A DNA stretch of 64,000 bases from Chitinophagaceae bacterium (GCA_023957575.1 JAMLGU010000006.1:186001-250000); one strand, 5' to 3'. Numbered from the stretch's first letter, positions 36,583 to 45,371 are shown. A program made the numbers and translations. Notes: generated by a model from the letters alone, not told the origin.

Positions 36583-36921
36583 TCTTTATGGGTAAGGCAA
36601 CTTGACCCAAATTTTCAGTAGAGTAAAATCTGCCAAAAGGGCGGATACTTGAGTTATGGCATTACCACATCAATATACAGACTATCCGGTAACTCCCCGG
36701 GCGGCATGCATGAGATGAAGATTGATTATAGAAAAGAACAGTATTCTTCAGCAAATTGAACAATTGCCTTTTATGAAAAGAATAAATATAAACAGCCCTC
36801 ATGCTTTTGATATTATTGAAAGCCTTTGGGTAGGTATTGGATAGGTCGTTTCATTAAGAAGCTTACTCCCTCTATGAATCAGAAATTTTTTATCAAATTA
36901 TACAGTTATTAATAAGGACAT
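36583..36921. other. Non-coding stretch before the IS630 element
   Basis: These 339 bases contain no reading frame of convincing length in any frame. Short fragments with coding-like character (for instance around 36730-36840) are interrupted by stops, as in a decayed gene. I could not assign a family. No promoter or RNA gene was recognised. Confidence 0.5.
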
Positions 36922-38006
36922 AATTTAGTGCTTATTTCAAAATATATTTTGTATATTTGCCCATGGCTAATACAAAACGTAAGAATAAAGATGCTCAGGA
37001 AGAGACTCGCTTTCGGATAGTGGACTACTTAAAAAATAAACGGGGCACTCAAAAGCAGGCTGCCGAGATATTTTCTGTATCAGAAAGGAGTGTAAATAAA
37101 ACATGGAATAAATACAAAAAAGAAGGCAAGCGTTCACTGTTGAATAAGAAGCGTGGCGTAAAAGGAGGCAAGAAGATAACCGGCCAGCAGGCTGCCGAAC
37201 TTCGACGGTTGATAAAGGATAAGATGCCCGACCAGTTAAAACTGGCCTTTGGTTTATGGACACGAGCCGCTGTACAACAGCTTATCGAACAGAAATATGG
37301 CGTTGTATTAAGCGTGAAGCAGGTGGGGCGATATTTAAAAAGCTGGGGCTATACACCGCAAAAGCCCATCCGCAAAGCATTTGAACAGAAACCCGAGCAG
37401 GTAAAGCAATGGTTAGAGAAGGAATACCCTGCCATAAAGAAGCGGGCAACTAAGGAGAAAGGAACGATTTATTTTGGAGATGAAGCAGGCATGCGCAGCG
37501 ACCATCAGGCAGGTAAAAGTTATGCGCCTAAAGGTCAGACGCCTGTGGTAAAAGCAACCGGACAACGGTTTTCGCTCAATATGATTTCAGCTATCAGCAA
37601 TAAAGGTCATTTACAGTTTATGCTGATAGATAAGTTCAACGGCGAAGTATTTATGGATTTCCTGAAGCGGATGATACGTTACTCCAGTGAAAAAATTTTT
37701 TTTGTAACAGATGGGCATCCTGCCCATAAAACAAAAATGTTGAAAGAATGGCTGCAAGAAAATAAAAACAGGATTGAGGTGTTTTTTATACCCCCGTATA
37801 GTCCCGAGTTGAACGCACAAGAATATTTGAATCAGGATGTAAAGACAAATATTATCGGCAAAAAGCGCCCTATCAATAAAGTTGAAATGCGTGCCAACGT
37901 TGAAGATTTTATGAATGAAAGAAAAAGCAATAAAAAGCAGGTGCAAAAATATTTCCATGCAGACCAGGTCAGATACGCAGCATAGAAAATTAATACGAAC
38001 TAAATT
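36922..38006 (+). mobile_element. IS630-family insertion sequence
   Basis: Imperfect terminal repeats of 15 bases are visible: AATTTAGTGCTTATT at 36922-36936, and the reverse complement of AATTTAGTTCGTATT at 37992-38006 (13 of 15 match). A TA lies at the left edge (36921-36922), as expected for IS630/Tc1 elements; the right flank reads TG instead, so the target duplication is not clean. The single transposase gene (36963-37985) is intact. The element sits right at the upstream edge of the first secreted-protein cassette. Confidence 0.82.
36963..37985 (+). CDS. IS630 family transposase
   Basis: A 340-residue DDE transposase starting at ATG 36963 (an in-frame TTG lies two codons upstream). The N-terminal half has a helix-turn-helix (GTQKQAAEIFSVSERSVNKTW) and a second winged-helix-like domain (GVVLSVKQVGRYLKSWGY). 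The catalytic DDE domain shows YFGDEAGMRSDH, VTDGHPAHK and PPYSPELNAQEYLNQDVK with the final Glu. The length is normal, so the copy may be active. It joins one end of the element to the duplicated cassettes and may have helped rearrange them. Confidence 0.95.
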   Translation: MANTKRKNKDAQEETRFRIVDYLKNKRGTQKQAAEIFSVSERSVNKTWNKYKKEGKRSLLNKKRGVKGGKKITGQQAAELRRLIKDKMPDQLKLAFGLWTRAAVQQLIEQKYGVVLSVKQVGRYLKSWGYTPQKPIRKAFEQKPEQVKQWLEKEYPAIKKRATKEKGTIYFGDEAGMRSDHQAGKSYAPKGQTPVVKATGQRFSLNMISAISNKGHLQFMLIDKFNGEVFMDFLKRMIRYSSEKIFFVTDGHPAHKTKMLKEWLQENKNRIEVFFIPPYSPELNAQEYLNQDVKTNIIGKKRPINKVEMRANVEDFMNERKSNKKQVQKYFHADQVRYAA

Positions 38007-38090
38007 GGGTAACGATTAATAATATCCAAATTAATTGATTTAGCTGCTTATTGGCGCAAAGATTACATACAAAAAATATTTTAAAAATAT

Positions 38091-38134
38091 TTTCTATTTA
38101 TACCGAACAGCAGTAATTTTGACACCGATAGGTG
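38091..38134 (+). promoter_or_regulatory. Cassette 1 promoter with start-proximal hairpin
   Basis: The -7 element TAATTTTG (38114-38121) is identical to that of cassettes 2 and 3. The -33 position reads TTTC (38091-38094) instead of TTTG, with the same 19-base spacing. It is followed at once by CACC-GATA-GGTG (38123-38134), a 4-bp stem with tetraloop. The surrounding 140 bases are closely similar to 43390-43530. The changed -33 suggests a weakened copy. Confidence 0.65.
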
Positions 38135-38163
38135 CAAATATTAACCTTTTAAAAACATGCACG

Positions 38164-38670
38164 ATGTAAACTTTACATTTAATATTAACATTATTTTTAA
38201 TGCTGCTTTTTACCTCATGCAAGAAAGAACAAAGCCCGGACGCTGCAGTTTTTGACGTTGGAGTTGATATAATGATTGTAAACGCAGAAGGGAAAAACCT
38301 GCTCGATCCTTTCACACCTGGACATTTTAAAATAAAAGACATAAAAAAATATGACCTGGTAGATGGGAAAGAAAAATTATTCTATATGGCAAATTGGGAT
38401 GATCCATGGGGATTTAGGCTTGTGGGTGAGGGAAAAATGACCTATTTATCTTTGTTGCCAAATATAGAACGTACAGAATCTAATCCAACAACTACCTATA
38501 TCGATTGGGGTAATGGTGATAGGGATACGCTGGTTTGTAAAATGAAGACAAATAGCGAAGGCTATTATTATTTTACAGAGGAAGTATGGTTTAATTGCGA
38601 AAAGGTTTTCCCTTACCAATCCCAAAAATATCCCGGCTTTGGGAATAGAGGGGTTAAAATTGTAAAATAA
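38164..38670 (+). pseudogene. Small lipoprotein paralogue with a stop at codon 2
   Basis: Alignment with the intact gene at 44831 shows that ATG 38164 is followed by TAA where the paralogue has AAA. The remaining signal peptide codons (TLHLILTLFLMLLFTSC) are preserved in frame. Translation could restart at ATG 38200, giving 156 residues but only a five-residue stub before the lipobox Cys, so export would probably fail. The mature part is complete and over 80% identical by eye to the 44831 protein (LLDPFTPGHFKI, FYMANW, PNIERTESNPTTTYIDWGNG). No enzyme family is recognised. A C10 protease gene precedes the intact copy but is absent here. Confidence 0.75.
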
Positions 38671-38708
38671 CCTGCTACTTTTTTTAAGGAGGAACGGAGA
38701 ATCTAATG

Positions 38709-38744
38709 AACCCTTGGTATTAAAATGGATACCGAGGGTTTTTA
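38709..38744 (+). terminator. Terminator of cassette 1
   Basis: AACCCTTGGTAT pairs with ATACCGAGGGTT (12 bp with one G-U) around an 8-base loop, followed by TTT and A/T-rich DNA. A near-identical hairpin closes cassette 3 at 45372. Confidence 0.85.
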
Positions 38745-38756
38745 TATTATTGGCTT

Positions 38757-39065
38757 CTAATTCAGAAATGTTCCTGTTGACCTGCTATCTAATCCAGCAA
38801 CTATTCTAAAAGCATCGTTGATCTGCTCTAACGAAAAATTATTTCTTTGTAAAGCAGCCATAAATACCTCATTTACTGTAGCAACCATACTTTCTATTTG
38901 CTTATAGGTTTGTAATACAGTAATTGTGAACCGAATGCCTGAATGATTTTTTGATACCGCAGGAAAAATACTCAGGTTTACTAAAAAGCCTCTTTCCATC
39001 ATTCGCTCCATAATTTCGTAAGCCAAATCAGACTTAGAGGTTCCAACAAAAAATATCGCGGAAAC
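38757..39065 (-). pseudogene. 3'-end fragment of an alpha-oxoamine synthase gene (copy 1)
   Basis: About 100 codons matching the C-terminus of the full gene at 45421-46713, from SAIFFVGTSKSDLAYEIMERMM to SRSTGTFLN. Homology breaks near 39065, upstream of which the sequence is unrelated. It lacks the PLP lysine and the whole large domain, so it cannot work. It converges on the cassette 1 lipoprotein gene in the same way the complete gene converges on cassette 3. Confidence 0.85.
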
Positions 39066-39790
39066 ATCAGTGCAAAGGTCTATCACAACAACAAATTTTA
39101 CAACAGGAAAGGGGCGGAACACAAAGCACTTTTTAAAATCAAAATATTGATTTTTATTTAGTTAGAAATATGACTCAAATTAATATCATACTCTTTTAAC
39201 AGTATTAAGCGTAAAGTTTAACACTTGAAGGAATGAGGGCTGCAATGTGGGTTAAATCAGGACTTGGGAAAAGCAAGGTTTTCGGAAAATTTTTACTACC
39301 CCCGTCAACAACCCGCCAAAGGCACCATAGAGGGGTGGAGAAAAATTTTACAAAACCCGTGGCCAGTCCCGCCCCCAAAGGCCGGATGCAGACCTTGCTT
39401 TTGCTAAGGCATGTTTAAGATATTCACGACAGAAGGTCGCAGACGAAGCGTAGGATGGGATATTAGTGAGTGGTAGATATTTTCCTAATGAAAAGAAAAA
39501 GATAATTGAAGAAGAGACGATAGAAGCACTGATGCACAAGAGTGCGACGCAACAAAAGCAAAATAGCAGTACAATAGCCGACTATAAAATAAAAAATGTA
39601 GAATACGCGACTATATGAAATCCGGAATGCTTTCAGGAATTCAAGTTGCAGTATCTTATGAATAATGAAAATAGATGGGTGTTTTGTATGAATTGTAATA
39701 GTGTGATTAATAATAAGATAGGTTGATTTTTGAAATTATATAAAGAAGTCGGAATCCCCCCCTTCGACTAAGAGGGATAATGATTTGAAA
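39066..39790. other. Non-coding region between cassettes 1 and 2
   Basis: About 725 bases without a convincing gene. The stretch 39400-39620 has short open segments with protein-like composition (for example LVSGRYFPNEKKKIIEEE in one frame), but they end in stops and I recognise no family. The part around 39280-39400 is locally GC-richer than its surroundings, perhaps of foreign origin. It looks like debris left by rearrangement. Confidence 0.5.
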
Positions 39791-39806
39791 AAAAATTAAG
39801 AAAAAT

Positions 39807-39852
39807 TTTGCAATTACACCTATCAGTGGTAATTTTGATACCAAGTGGTATC
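39807..39852 (+). promoter_or_regulatory. Cassette 2 promoter with start-proximal hairpin
   Basis: TTTG (39807-39810), a 19-base spacer and TAATTTTG (39830-39837) form a full Bacteroidota promoter. GATACC-AAGT-GGTATC (39837-39852) follows, a perfect 6-bp stem beginning at the last base of the -7 element. The stem sequence differs from cassettes 1 and 3 but pairing is kept. Confidence 0.75.
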
Positions 39853-39880
39853 ATATATTTAATATTTAAAAAATCTTGAA

Positions 39881-42262
39881 GTGAAAAAACAAGCGAGACG
39901 GCAGCTTATGCTTTTGGGAATAAACCACAGGATTTTTTTGATGTTGATTGTAATATTTGTAACAGGGTTACTGTTTACAAGTTGTAAAAGAGAATTAATA
40001 ACTACGGAAGGAGATACTGCGGCCCGTACAGTAGAAGGAATTAACAAAGCTATTATTACGGAGACTGCTTTTTTTGAGAAAAATAAAGGGCTGGGGGGTG
40101 AAGCTACAATTTCAAAATCAGAAGATAAGGTTGAAGGTTCTTTGGCTTTTAAAGTATTTTATATAAATGTGCCAGCTGATGGAGAATACTATTTGAGCGC
40201 GTGGGTAAACAGCCCGGCGTTGGACGAACAAAAAAGCCGGTTTTCTGAATTAGGGATCACAGTAAATAATGAAAAACAAAAATTGCCGTTTGGCGTAAAA
40301 GAAGCAGGTTGGCATAGTGGTGCTTATAATGACGTAAGTGGAAATAGGATAAGCTTTAAATTAAAAAAAGGTCTTAATTCGATAGGTTTTTCGATAGCGC
40401 AGCCATTGACTCCCTCTGTTGATTTTATAAGACTTTCAAGAGACAAGGCGAGTTCAGATATTTCAGACCAAGCATACAAAATATTTCTGAATGATATAAA
40501 AAAGAGTCAAAGCTATAAAGCCGCTCCGGGCACTATTACAGATACTTTAAATACTAACGCTAATAAGTCAGCTTCATTTGCAACAATGTCCACCCTACCG
40601 GCCGACCCTGATTTAAACGACTATGCCTACGCATTAGACAAGTCGTTTAATTACAGCTACTATATGACTGTTTATCTAACTTCAGGGAAAAATATGTCCT
40701 TCACCAGTTGGGCAGGGTCGCAACTTCATGTACTTGAAGTGTTTAGTGCAAATAATCCTGAAAGCCAAAGTTGGACTGCGGCTTCTACACTGGTTAGTGG
40801 TTCTCAAAGAGGTTACGTGGCTTTTACAGTGCCTACTACCGGGACTTATTACGTAAAACTGCGTTCTTATTACGGTATGGAGACCGGTACGGCAAGCCTT
40901 GTCGTTTATGCAGGATCGGGCTCCACACCTTCTTACTACTACAATTGCCCTGTTACTGGCTGGCTGAGCTTTGGTCATAGCCATTACAACGGTCAGGAAA
41001 TGAACTATTTTACAGCCTATACTGCCAGCGGCGATCCGCGTTTATGGGTGGTGGATAATAACGGGTTTCCGGGAAAGGTTTGTGGATATAATGACGACTA
41101 CTATGGTGGTGGCGGTGACTTTTACTGGGGGCTTAACTCAAGAGTAAAGAAGAACTTTGGTAGGTCAATGCAGGGAGTTATTGTGTCAGCATATAGTTCT
41201 TATAACCCGACAGGAGTTACCGATTTATATTCGGGATGTAAGCATAGCAATCTATACACTGCACTTTACTATGATCCAATTACTCATAGTAACCAATTGG
41301 CTTTTCCGAATTTAAAGGTGGATGATGCTATTATGAGTTCACCCGCAACTCCAATTTCCAATCCTAACTCTATACCGTATAACTGCTTTGCATGGGCAGG
41401 AGGATTTACTTCATTTTGGATGGAAGGAATTACACCAGAGCATAACTATGGTAGTGGTTACGTTTGGAGTACCTGGGATGATTATTACGGAAACAACCCC
41501 GAAAGATATATAGGCGCGATGACTTACACTACGGATGGTACGGATGCCAGCAATGCTGTAGTAGCGATGTGGGCCCTGTCAAGTGGAGAAATAACACATG
41601 GTTCGGTCAGGAAGCCAGGTAATTACCATGCGCATGGTTATGATTGGGAAAGCAAACCAGGCGATGGCCCAAGAACATTTCACCCACGAGATGCTTTAGC
41701 TGGTCCTGTATACGGTAGTATTGTCCGTTATTATCGCATTGATGCAGGCTCTTCTTTGGTTGCCCAGCAGGATTTGATGTTTGAGGAATCTGTTGCAAGG
41801 GGATTGACAACAATTGAGAATGTAGAACTCAACAGCAGTGAAAAGTCCAAAATAAGTTCCTGTCAAATCTCACTGAAAAACGGAACACAGACAATAAATA
41901 ATTTACACAATAACTGGATAAGTAGAATTAGATCCGGCGAATATAAGCTGATAAGCAATGTTTCTAAATTTATTGAAACAAAAGAAGGGCAGCAGTTATT
42001 AGCATATTCAAAAGCTCACTTGGAAGAAGCGGTACTCTTTTTTGCCTCGGTTATTTTTAATAATGACAAGAGCAAATCTTTTGAACGAAACGTTTCCTAT
42101 TATATGTTTTGGGAAATTGCAAGGGATAAGTATGGTCGTCTTATGGAAAACGTTAAGGCGGATTGGAAAAATAATAAATACACAAAAGACAGAAAATATA
42201 TTGCACCTTTGCCTGAAACATTCACAAAAAAATATATTAAAGCTATTTTAGCTCAACTATAA
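39881..42262 (+). CDS. Large exported protein with a putative Cys/His hydrolase domain
   Basis: A 793-residue lipoprotein (GTG start; hydrophobic segment then lipobox LLFTSCKRE at about 32-40). Residues about 40-200 look like a beta-sandwich carbohydrate-binding-type module (FYINVPADGEYYLSAWV). A second beta domain (about 245-345) resembles bacterial pre-peptidase C-terminal modules (TGTYYVKLRSYYG). Residues about 490-640 hold NCFAWAGG (Cys 502), ITHGSVRK (His 573), GYDWESKPG and FHPRDAL, a Cys-His-ESK-G pattern like DUF7689-type proteins, suggestive of a papain-like cysteine peptidase or amidase. The C-terminal helical region resembles that of the next gene. The enzymatic role is inferred. 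Confidence 0.72.
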   Translation: MKKQARRQLMLLGINHRIFLMLIVIFVTGLLFTSCKRELITTEGDTAARTVEGINKAIITETAFFEKNKGLGGEATISKSEDKVEGSLAFKVFYINVPADGEYYLSAWVNSPALDEQKSRFSELGITVNNEKQKLPFGVKEAGWHSGAYNDVSGNRISFKLKKGLNSIGFSIAQPLTPSVDFIRLSRDKASSDISDQAYKIFLNDIKKSQSYKAAPGTITDTLNTNANKSASFATMSTLPADPDLNDYAYALDKSFNYSYYMTVYLTSGKNMSFTSWAGSQLHVLEVFSANNPESQSWTAASTLVSGSQRGYVAFTVPTTGTYYVKLRSYYGMETGTASLVVYAGSGSTPSYYYNCPVTGWLSFGHSHYNGQEMNYFTAYTASGDPRLWVVDNNGFPGKVCGYNDDYYGGGGDFYWGLNSRVKKNFGRSMQGVIVSAYSSYNPTGVTDLYSGCKHSNLYTALYYDPITHSNQLAFPNLKVDDAIMSSPATPISNPNSIPYNCFAWAGGFTSFWMEGITPEHNYGSGYVWSTWDDYYGNNPERYIGAMTYTTDGTDASNAVVAMWALSSGEITHGSVRKPGNYHAHGYDWESKPGDGPRTFHPRDALAGPVYGSIVRYYRIDAGSSLVAQQDLMFEESVARGLTTIENVELNSSEKSKISSCQISLKNGTQTINNLHNNWISRIRSGEYKLISNVSKFIETKEGQQLLAYSKAHLEEAVLFFASVIFNNDKSKSFERNVSYYMFWEIARDKYGRLMENVKADWKNNKYTKDRKYIAPLPETFTKKYIKAILAQL

Positions 42263-42297
42263 TTTTAATCCAAACTCAATAATTAAAAACAACGGTT

Positions 42298-42933
42298 ATG
42301 AAAACAATTATTACTTATGTTTTATTAGGCTTTCTTGCTTTTACGGCCTGTTCTAAGTCATCTCCTGATAAAAGCAATACAAATTTTCCTAACAATATTG
42401 CTAGCACATGGAGCAGGAGTGCTGCCGATATTAGTTCCCAAGCCGATACTACTACGGATAGTAATACTGGTCAAAAATGGGTGAAAGATATTGTAGTACT
42501 AACCAGCAGCGAAGCTGCTAAACTACAAACTCTGATACAGGCGCCATCTAAACAAATCAAAGACGATTTCACAGCAAAAGGTAAAAAATTTATAGACAGG
42601 ATCTCATCTCCCGAAATTTCGATATCAAGTTTTTGGGAATCCAGGACAAACACACAGGAATATAAGGATCTTTATAAATTTTGTATTGATAATCGTGAGG
42701 CCGTTTTGCCATTGGCTATGGCATTTCTGTTTAATGATGCGGATGCTACTATAGGTGGTATTGGCGTTGTGGCTTTAGATATATGCACAGAAGGTAGATT
42801 TGAAGATTTAAAAAAAGAAGTAGCCGATGAGAGGCTTGCAAATCAGTACACAGAAGACAATAAATATCAAATCTTCTATAGTCAGGGCTCCTTACAAAGG
42901 CGACTGGCAAAAAAGATTTTAACTCAGCTATAA
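42298..42933 (+). CDS. Small lipoprotein of unknown function, paired with the 793-residue protein
   Basis: A 211-residue SPII lipoprotein (lipobox FTACSKS, Cys 19). A Ser/Thr/Asp-rich linker (about 20-60) precedes a mainly helical domain. Its C-terminal 90 residues resemble the end of the upstream protein: REAVLPLAMAFLFNDADA compares with LEEAVLFFASVIFNNDKS, and both end in KxILxQL. The two genes are 35 bases apart and share a terminator at 42956. No known family is recognised. It might be an inhibitor, chaperone or docking partner of the upstream protein. Confidence 0.75.
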   Translation: MKTIITYVLLGFLAFTACSKSSPDKSNTNFPNNIASTWSRSAADISSQADTTTDSNTGQKWVKDIVVLTSSEAAKLQTLIQAPSKQIKDDFTAKGKKFIDRISSPEISISSFWESRTNTQEYKDLYKFCIDNREAVLPLAMAFLFNDADATIGGIGVVALDICTEGRFEDLKKEVADERLANQYTEDNKYQIFYSQGSLQRRLAKKILTQL

Positions 42934-42955
42934 ACGATATTATTGTGGGATAACA

Positions 42956-42990
42956 AAAGGTACGAAAGATTTACTCCTTCGTGCCTTTTT
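42956..42990 (+). terminator. Terminator of cassette 2
   Basis: AAAGGTACGAA pairs with TTCGTGCCTTT (one G-U) around an 11-base loop, followed by T residues. It is unrelated in sequence to the terminators of cassettes 1 and 3. Confidence 0.8.
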
Positions 42991-43017
42991 ACCTTATACT
43001 TCTAAATAACAAGCAAA

Positions 43018-43385
43018 TTAATTCAGGAATGTTCCTGTTGATCTTCTGTCAAATCCTGCCACCACTCTAAAAGCATCGTTGATCTGCTCTATCGAAAAAT
43101 TATTTCTTTGTAAAGCAGCCATAAATTCCTCATTTAGTGTAGCAATCATACTTTCTATTTGCTCGTAAGTTTGCAATACAGTAATTGTAAAGCGAATGCC
43201 TGAATGGTTTTGTGATACAGCAGGAAAAACACCCAGGTTCACTAAAAAACCTCTCCGCATCAACCGCTCCATAATTTCGTATGCCAAATCAGCCTTAGAG
43301 GTTCCAATGAAAAATATAGCCGAGTCATAATTTGAAATAACTGATGGCGAGGTCTTATTAAACAATGAGTTTGCAAATAGAATAT
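43018..43385 (-). pseudogene. 3'-end fragment of an alpha-oxoamine synthase gene (copy 2)
   Basis: About 120 codons related to the C-terminus of the full gene at 45421-46713, from ANSLFNKTSPSVISNYDSA to RRSTGTFLN. It extends some 20 codons further upstream than copy 1. Homology ends near 43385, where the promoter region of cassette 3 begins. A start codon inside the fragment would give only the small domain without the catalytic lysine, so it is not functional. Confidence 0.85.
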
Positions 43386-43460
43386 ACTTAATATCCAAAT
43401 TAATTGATTTAGCTGCTTATAGGCACAAAATTTACATACAAAAAATATTTTAAAAAAAAT

Positions 43461-43505
43461 TTTGTAATTACACCGAACAGTAGTAATTTTGACACCGAAA
43501 GGTGT
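43461..43505 (+). promoter_or_regulatory. Cassette 3 promoter with start-proximal hairpin
   Basis: TTTG (43461-43464), a 19-base spacer and TAATTTTG (43484-43491) form a consensus Bacteroidota promoter. ACACC-GAAA-GGTGT (43492-43505) follows immediately, a 5-bp stem closed by a GNRA-type tetraloop. The octamer ACACCGAA occurs twice, at 43470 and 43492, 22 bases apart, so an operator of two direct repeats is an alternative reading. Confidence 0.75.
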
Positions 43506-43533
43506 ATATATTAACTTTTTAAAAACATGCACG

Positions 43534-44805
43534 ATGAAAAATCAAAAAAAACTACAGATTGTGCTGTTTGGATTAGCTTGCATCTTATTAGTTGTTTCCT
43601 GCTCCAAAAACGAAAACACGCCTAAAGATCATGACCAAAATGATGACACAGCGCAGACTACCGCAAGATCGGTATTGTCGCGTATTTCTTTTACTGACGA
43701 TAACCATACAGTACCTATAGAGGCGGCGAAGGCGCTGGCATTTAATCTTGATAAGATAATGCCACCTTCAACCCGACTATCCAAAGCAGGTGTTGCCCTT
43801 TCCATAGAAAAGTCGTTTACTATTAATGACAGTGCAGGCAGCCCTAATATGTATGTTTTTGATTATACCGGCGATGGCTTTGCCGTTTTCTCTGCAGATG
43901 AAAGATACAATCCTGTATTAGCTGTTGTACCTAATGGAAAGTATGAGCAGTGTAAAAACCTAGCTGGCATTACTAACTGGTTTGGTGAGACAATGGATTA
44001 TATAAACCTGGCTAAAAAAGGGCATTCCGATCCTCAAAACAATACTACAGCAAGGTGGAGGCATGTTATTGACCAGATTAATAAACCTGCTGAGGCTACC
44101 AGCGCCCGAAGCGTAGCTTCCCCTATGGGCTGCACGTATCCCACCTATACAAATGTATTTGTGGGTATGACAACAACATGGGGGCAGTATTGTGGTTATA
44201 ATGATTCGTTGACTTATGCCAATATAGGCTTTTACGGCCCATGTTCGGTTTGTTCTTCTAATCCAAATCCTCCAACCGGTTGTGTTGCAACGGCAATGGC
44301 ACAAGTGATAAAATTTTGGGCAGCAACGACACCACAAAACTACAACTATGCAAACATGCCTGATAATAACTGGCCTGCAGATAGTTCAGAAGTGAACAGG
44401 CTAATGAAAGATGCTGGAATTAGTGCATCGATGAATTATACTTGCGGTGGCTCAGGAACATATTTAACTTCGGCACAAAATGGTTTCTTGAATACATTTG
44501 GTTATAGCAACGTAGATAGGTCTTATTCTGGAACCAGCCCCATAAACCTGCCGGTACTTGTTTCTAATATTACAAATGGATTTCCTGTAATATTAGGAGG
44601 CTGTTCAAGTAGCGGAGATTGCCACGCCTGGGTTTGCGATGGCTATGAAAAATTAGTAAGCAGTTGTTATACATATTACTACCTGCAGATGAACTGGGGA
44701 TGGGATGGTTATGGTAATGGATGGTATGAAAATAATAACTGGAATTCTCCTTATGGAACCTTTAGCCATCACCAAAAAGAAATGCTTTATAATATTTTAC
44801 CCTAA
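43534..44805 (+). CDS. C10 family (streptopain-like) cysteine protease lipoprotein
   Basis: A 423-residue secreted protease. ATG 43534 begins a signal peptide with lipobox LLVVSCSKN. An N-terminal Spi-type inhibitory propeptide (about 55-145: EAAKALAFNLDK, FVFDYTGDGFAVFSADERYNPVLAVV) is followed by the C10 catalytic domain: TTWGQ, the nucleophile Cys 250 in PTGCVATAMAQV, His 364 in GDCHAWVCDGYE, and the NWGWDGYGNGWY segment. Homologues include streptopain and Bacteroides and Porphyromonas proteases active on host or environmental proteins. It is driven by the cassette 3 promoter and followed after 25 bases by a small lipoprotein gene. Confidence 0.93.
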   Translation: MKNQKKLQIVLFGLACILLVVSCSKNENTPKDHDQNDDTAQTTARSVLSRISFTDDNHTVPIEAAKALAFNLDKIMPPSTRLSKAGVALSIEKSFTINDSAGSPNMYVFDYTGDGFAVFSADERYNPVLAVVPNGKYEQCKNLAGITNWFGETMDYINLAKKGHSDPQNNTTARWRHVIDQINKPAEATSARSVASPMGCTYPTYTNVFVGMTTTWGQYCGYNDSLTYANIGFYGPCSVCSSNPNPPTGCVATAMAQVIKFWAATTPQNYNYANMPDNNWPADSSEVNRLMKDAGISASMNYTCGGSGTYLTSAQNGFLNTFGYSNVDRSYSGTSPINLPVLVSNITNGFPVILGGCSSSGDCHAWVCDGYEKLVSSCYTYYYLQMNWGWDGYGNGWYENNNWNSPYGTFSHHQKEMLYNILP

Positions 44806-44830
44806 TTAAACAATTTAAAATCTTAAAAAA

Positions 44831-45334
44831 ATGAAAACATTACATTTACTATTAACACTATTTTTAATTATGCTTTTTGCCTCATGCAGTAAAGAACAGT
44901 CGGCCAGTAAAGGTGTTAGTATCCTTGTTAACATAATGGTAGAAAATACGCAAGGGCAGAACCTGCTCGATCCTTTCACACCTGGACATTTTAAAATAGA
45001 AGACATAAAAAAATATGACCTGGTAGATGGGAAAGAAAAATTATTCTATATGGCAAATTGGAATGATCCATGGGGATTTAGGCTTGTGGGTGAGGGAGAA
45101 ATGACACATTTATCATTGGCACCGAATATAGAACGTACAGAATCTAATCCAACAACTACCTATATCGATTGGGGTAACGGCGATAAGGATACGCTGGTTT
45201 GTAAAATGAGGACAGATAGTGAAGGTTACTATTATTTTACCGAGGAAGTATGGTTTAATGGCGAAAGAGTTTTCCCTGACCAATCCCAAAAATATCCCGG
45301 TTTTGCGGGTAGAGGATTTAAAATTGTAAAATAA
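44831..45334 (+). CDS. Small lipoprotein co-transcribed with the C10 protease
   Basis: A 167-residue SPII lipoprotein (signal peptide HLLLTLFLIMLFASC, Cys about 18). The mature part appears as a single beta-rich domain, with LLDPFTPGHFKIEDIKKYDL, FYMANWNDPWGFRL and TTTYIDWGNGDKDTLVCKM. I recognise no enzyme family. The gene follows the protease by 25 bases and precedes a strong terminator, so both are made together. C10 proteases in Bacteroidota are often encoded beside small inhibitor-like lipoproteins; an inhibitor or docking role is plausible but unproven. A nonsense-mutated paralogue lies at 38164. Confidence 0.78.
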   Translation: MKTLHLLLTLFLIMLFASCSKEQSASKGVSILVNIMVENTQGQNLLDPFTPGHFKIEDIKKYDLVDGKEKLFYMANWNDPWGFRLVGEGEMTHLSLAPNIERTESNPTTTYIDWGNGDKDTLVCKMRTDSEGYYYFTEEVWFNGERVFPDQSQKYPGFAGRGFKIVK

Positions 45335-45371
45335 TCTGCTACTTTTTTAGGTAGGAACGGAGCATTTTATG

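Noticed and set aside
36583..36921. A degraded transposase or other gene upstream of the IS630 element
   Set aside because: Short coding-like pieces exist, but I could not match them to any family with confidence.
43018..43398. A stand-alone gene for the second synthase fragment
   Set aside because: It aligns entirely with the C-terminus of the complete synthase and lacks the PLP lysine and start region.
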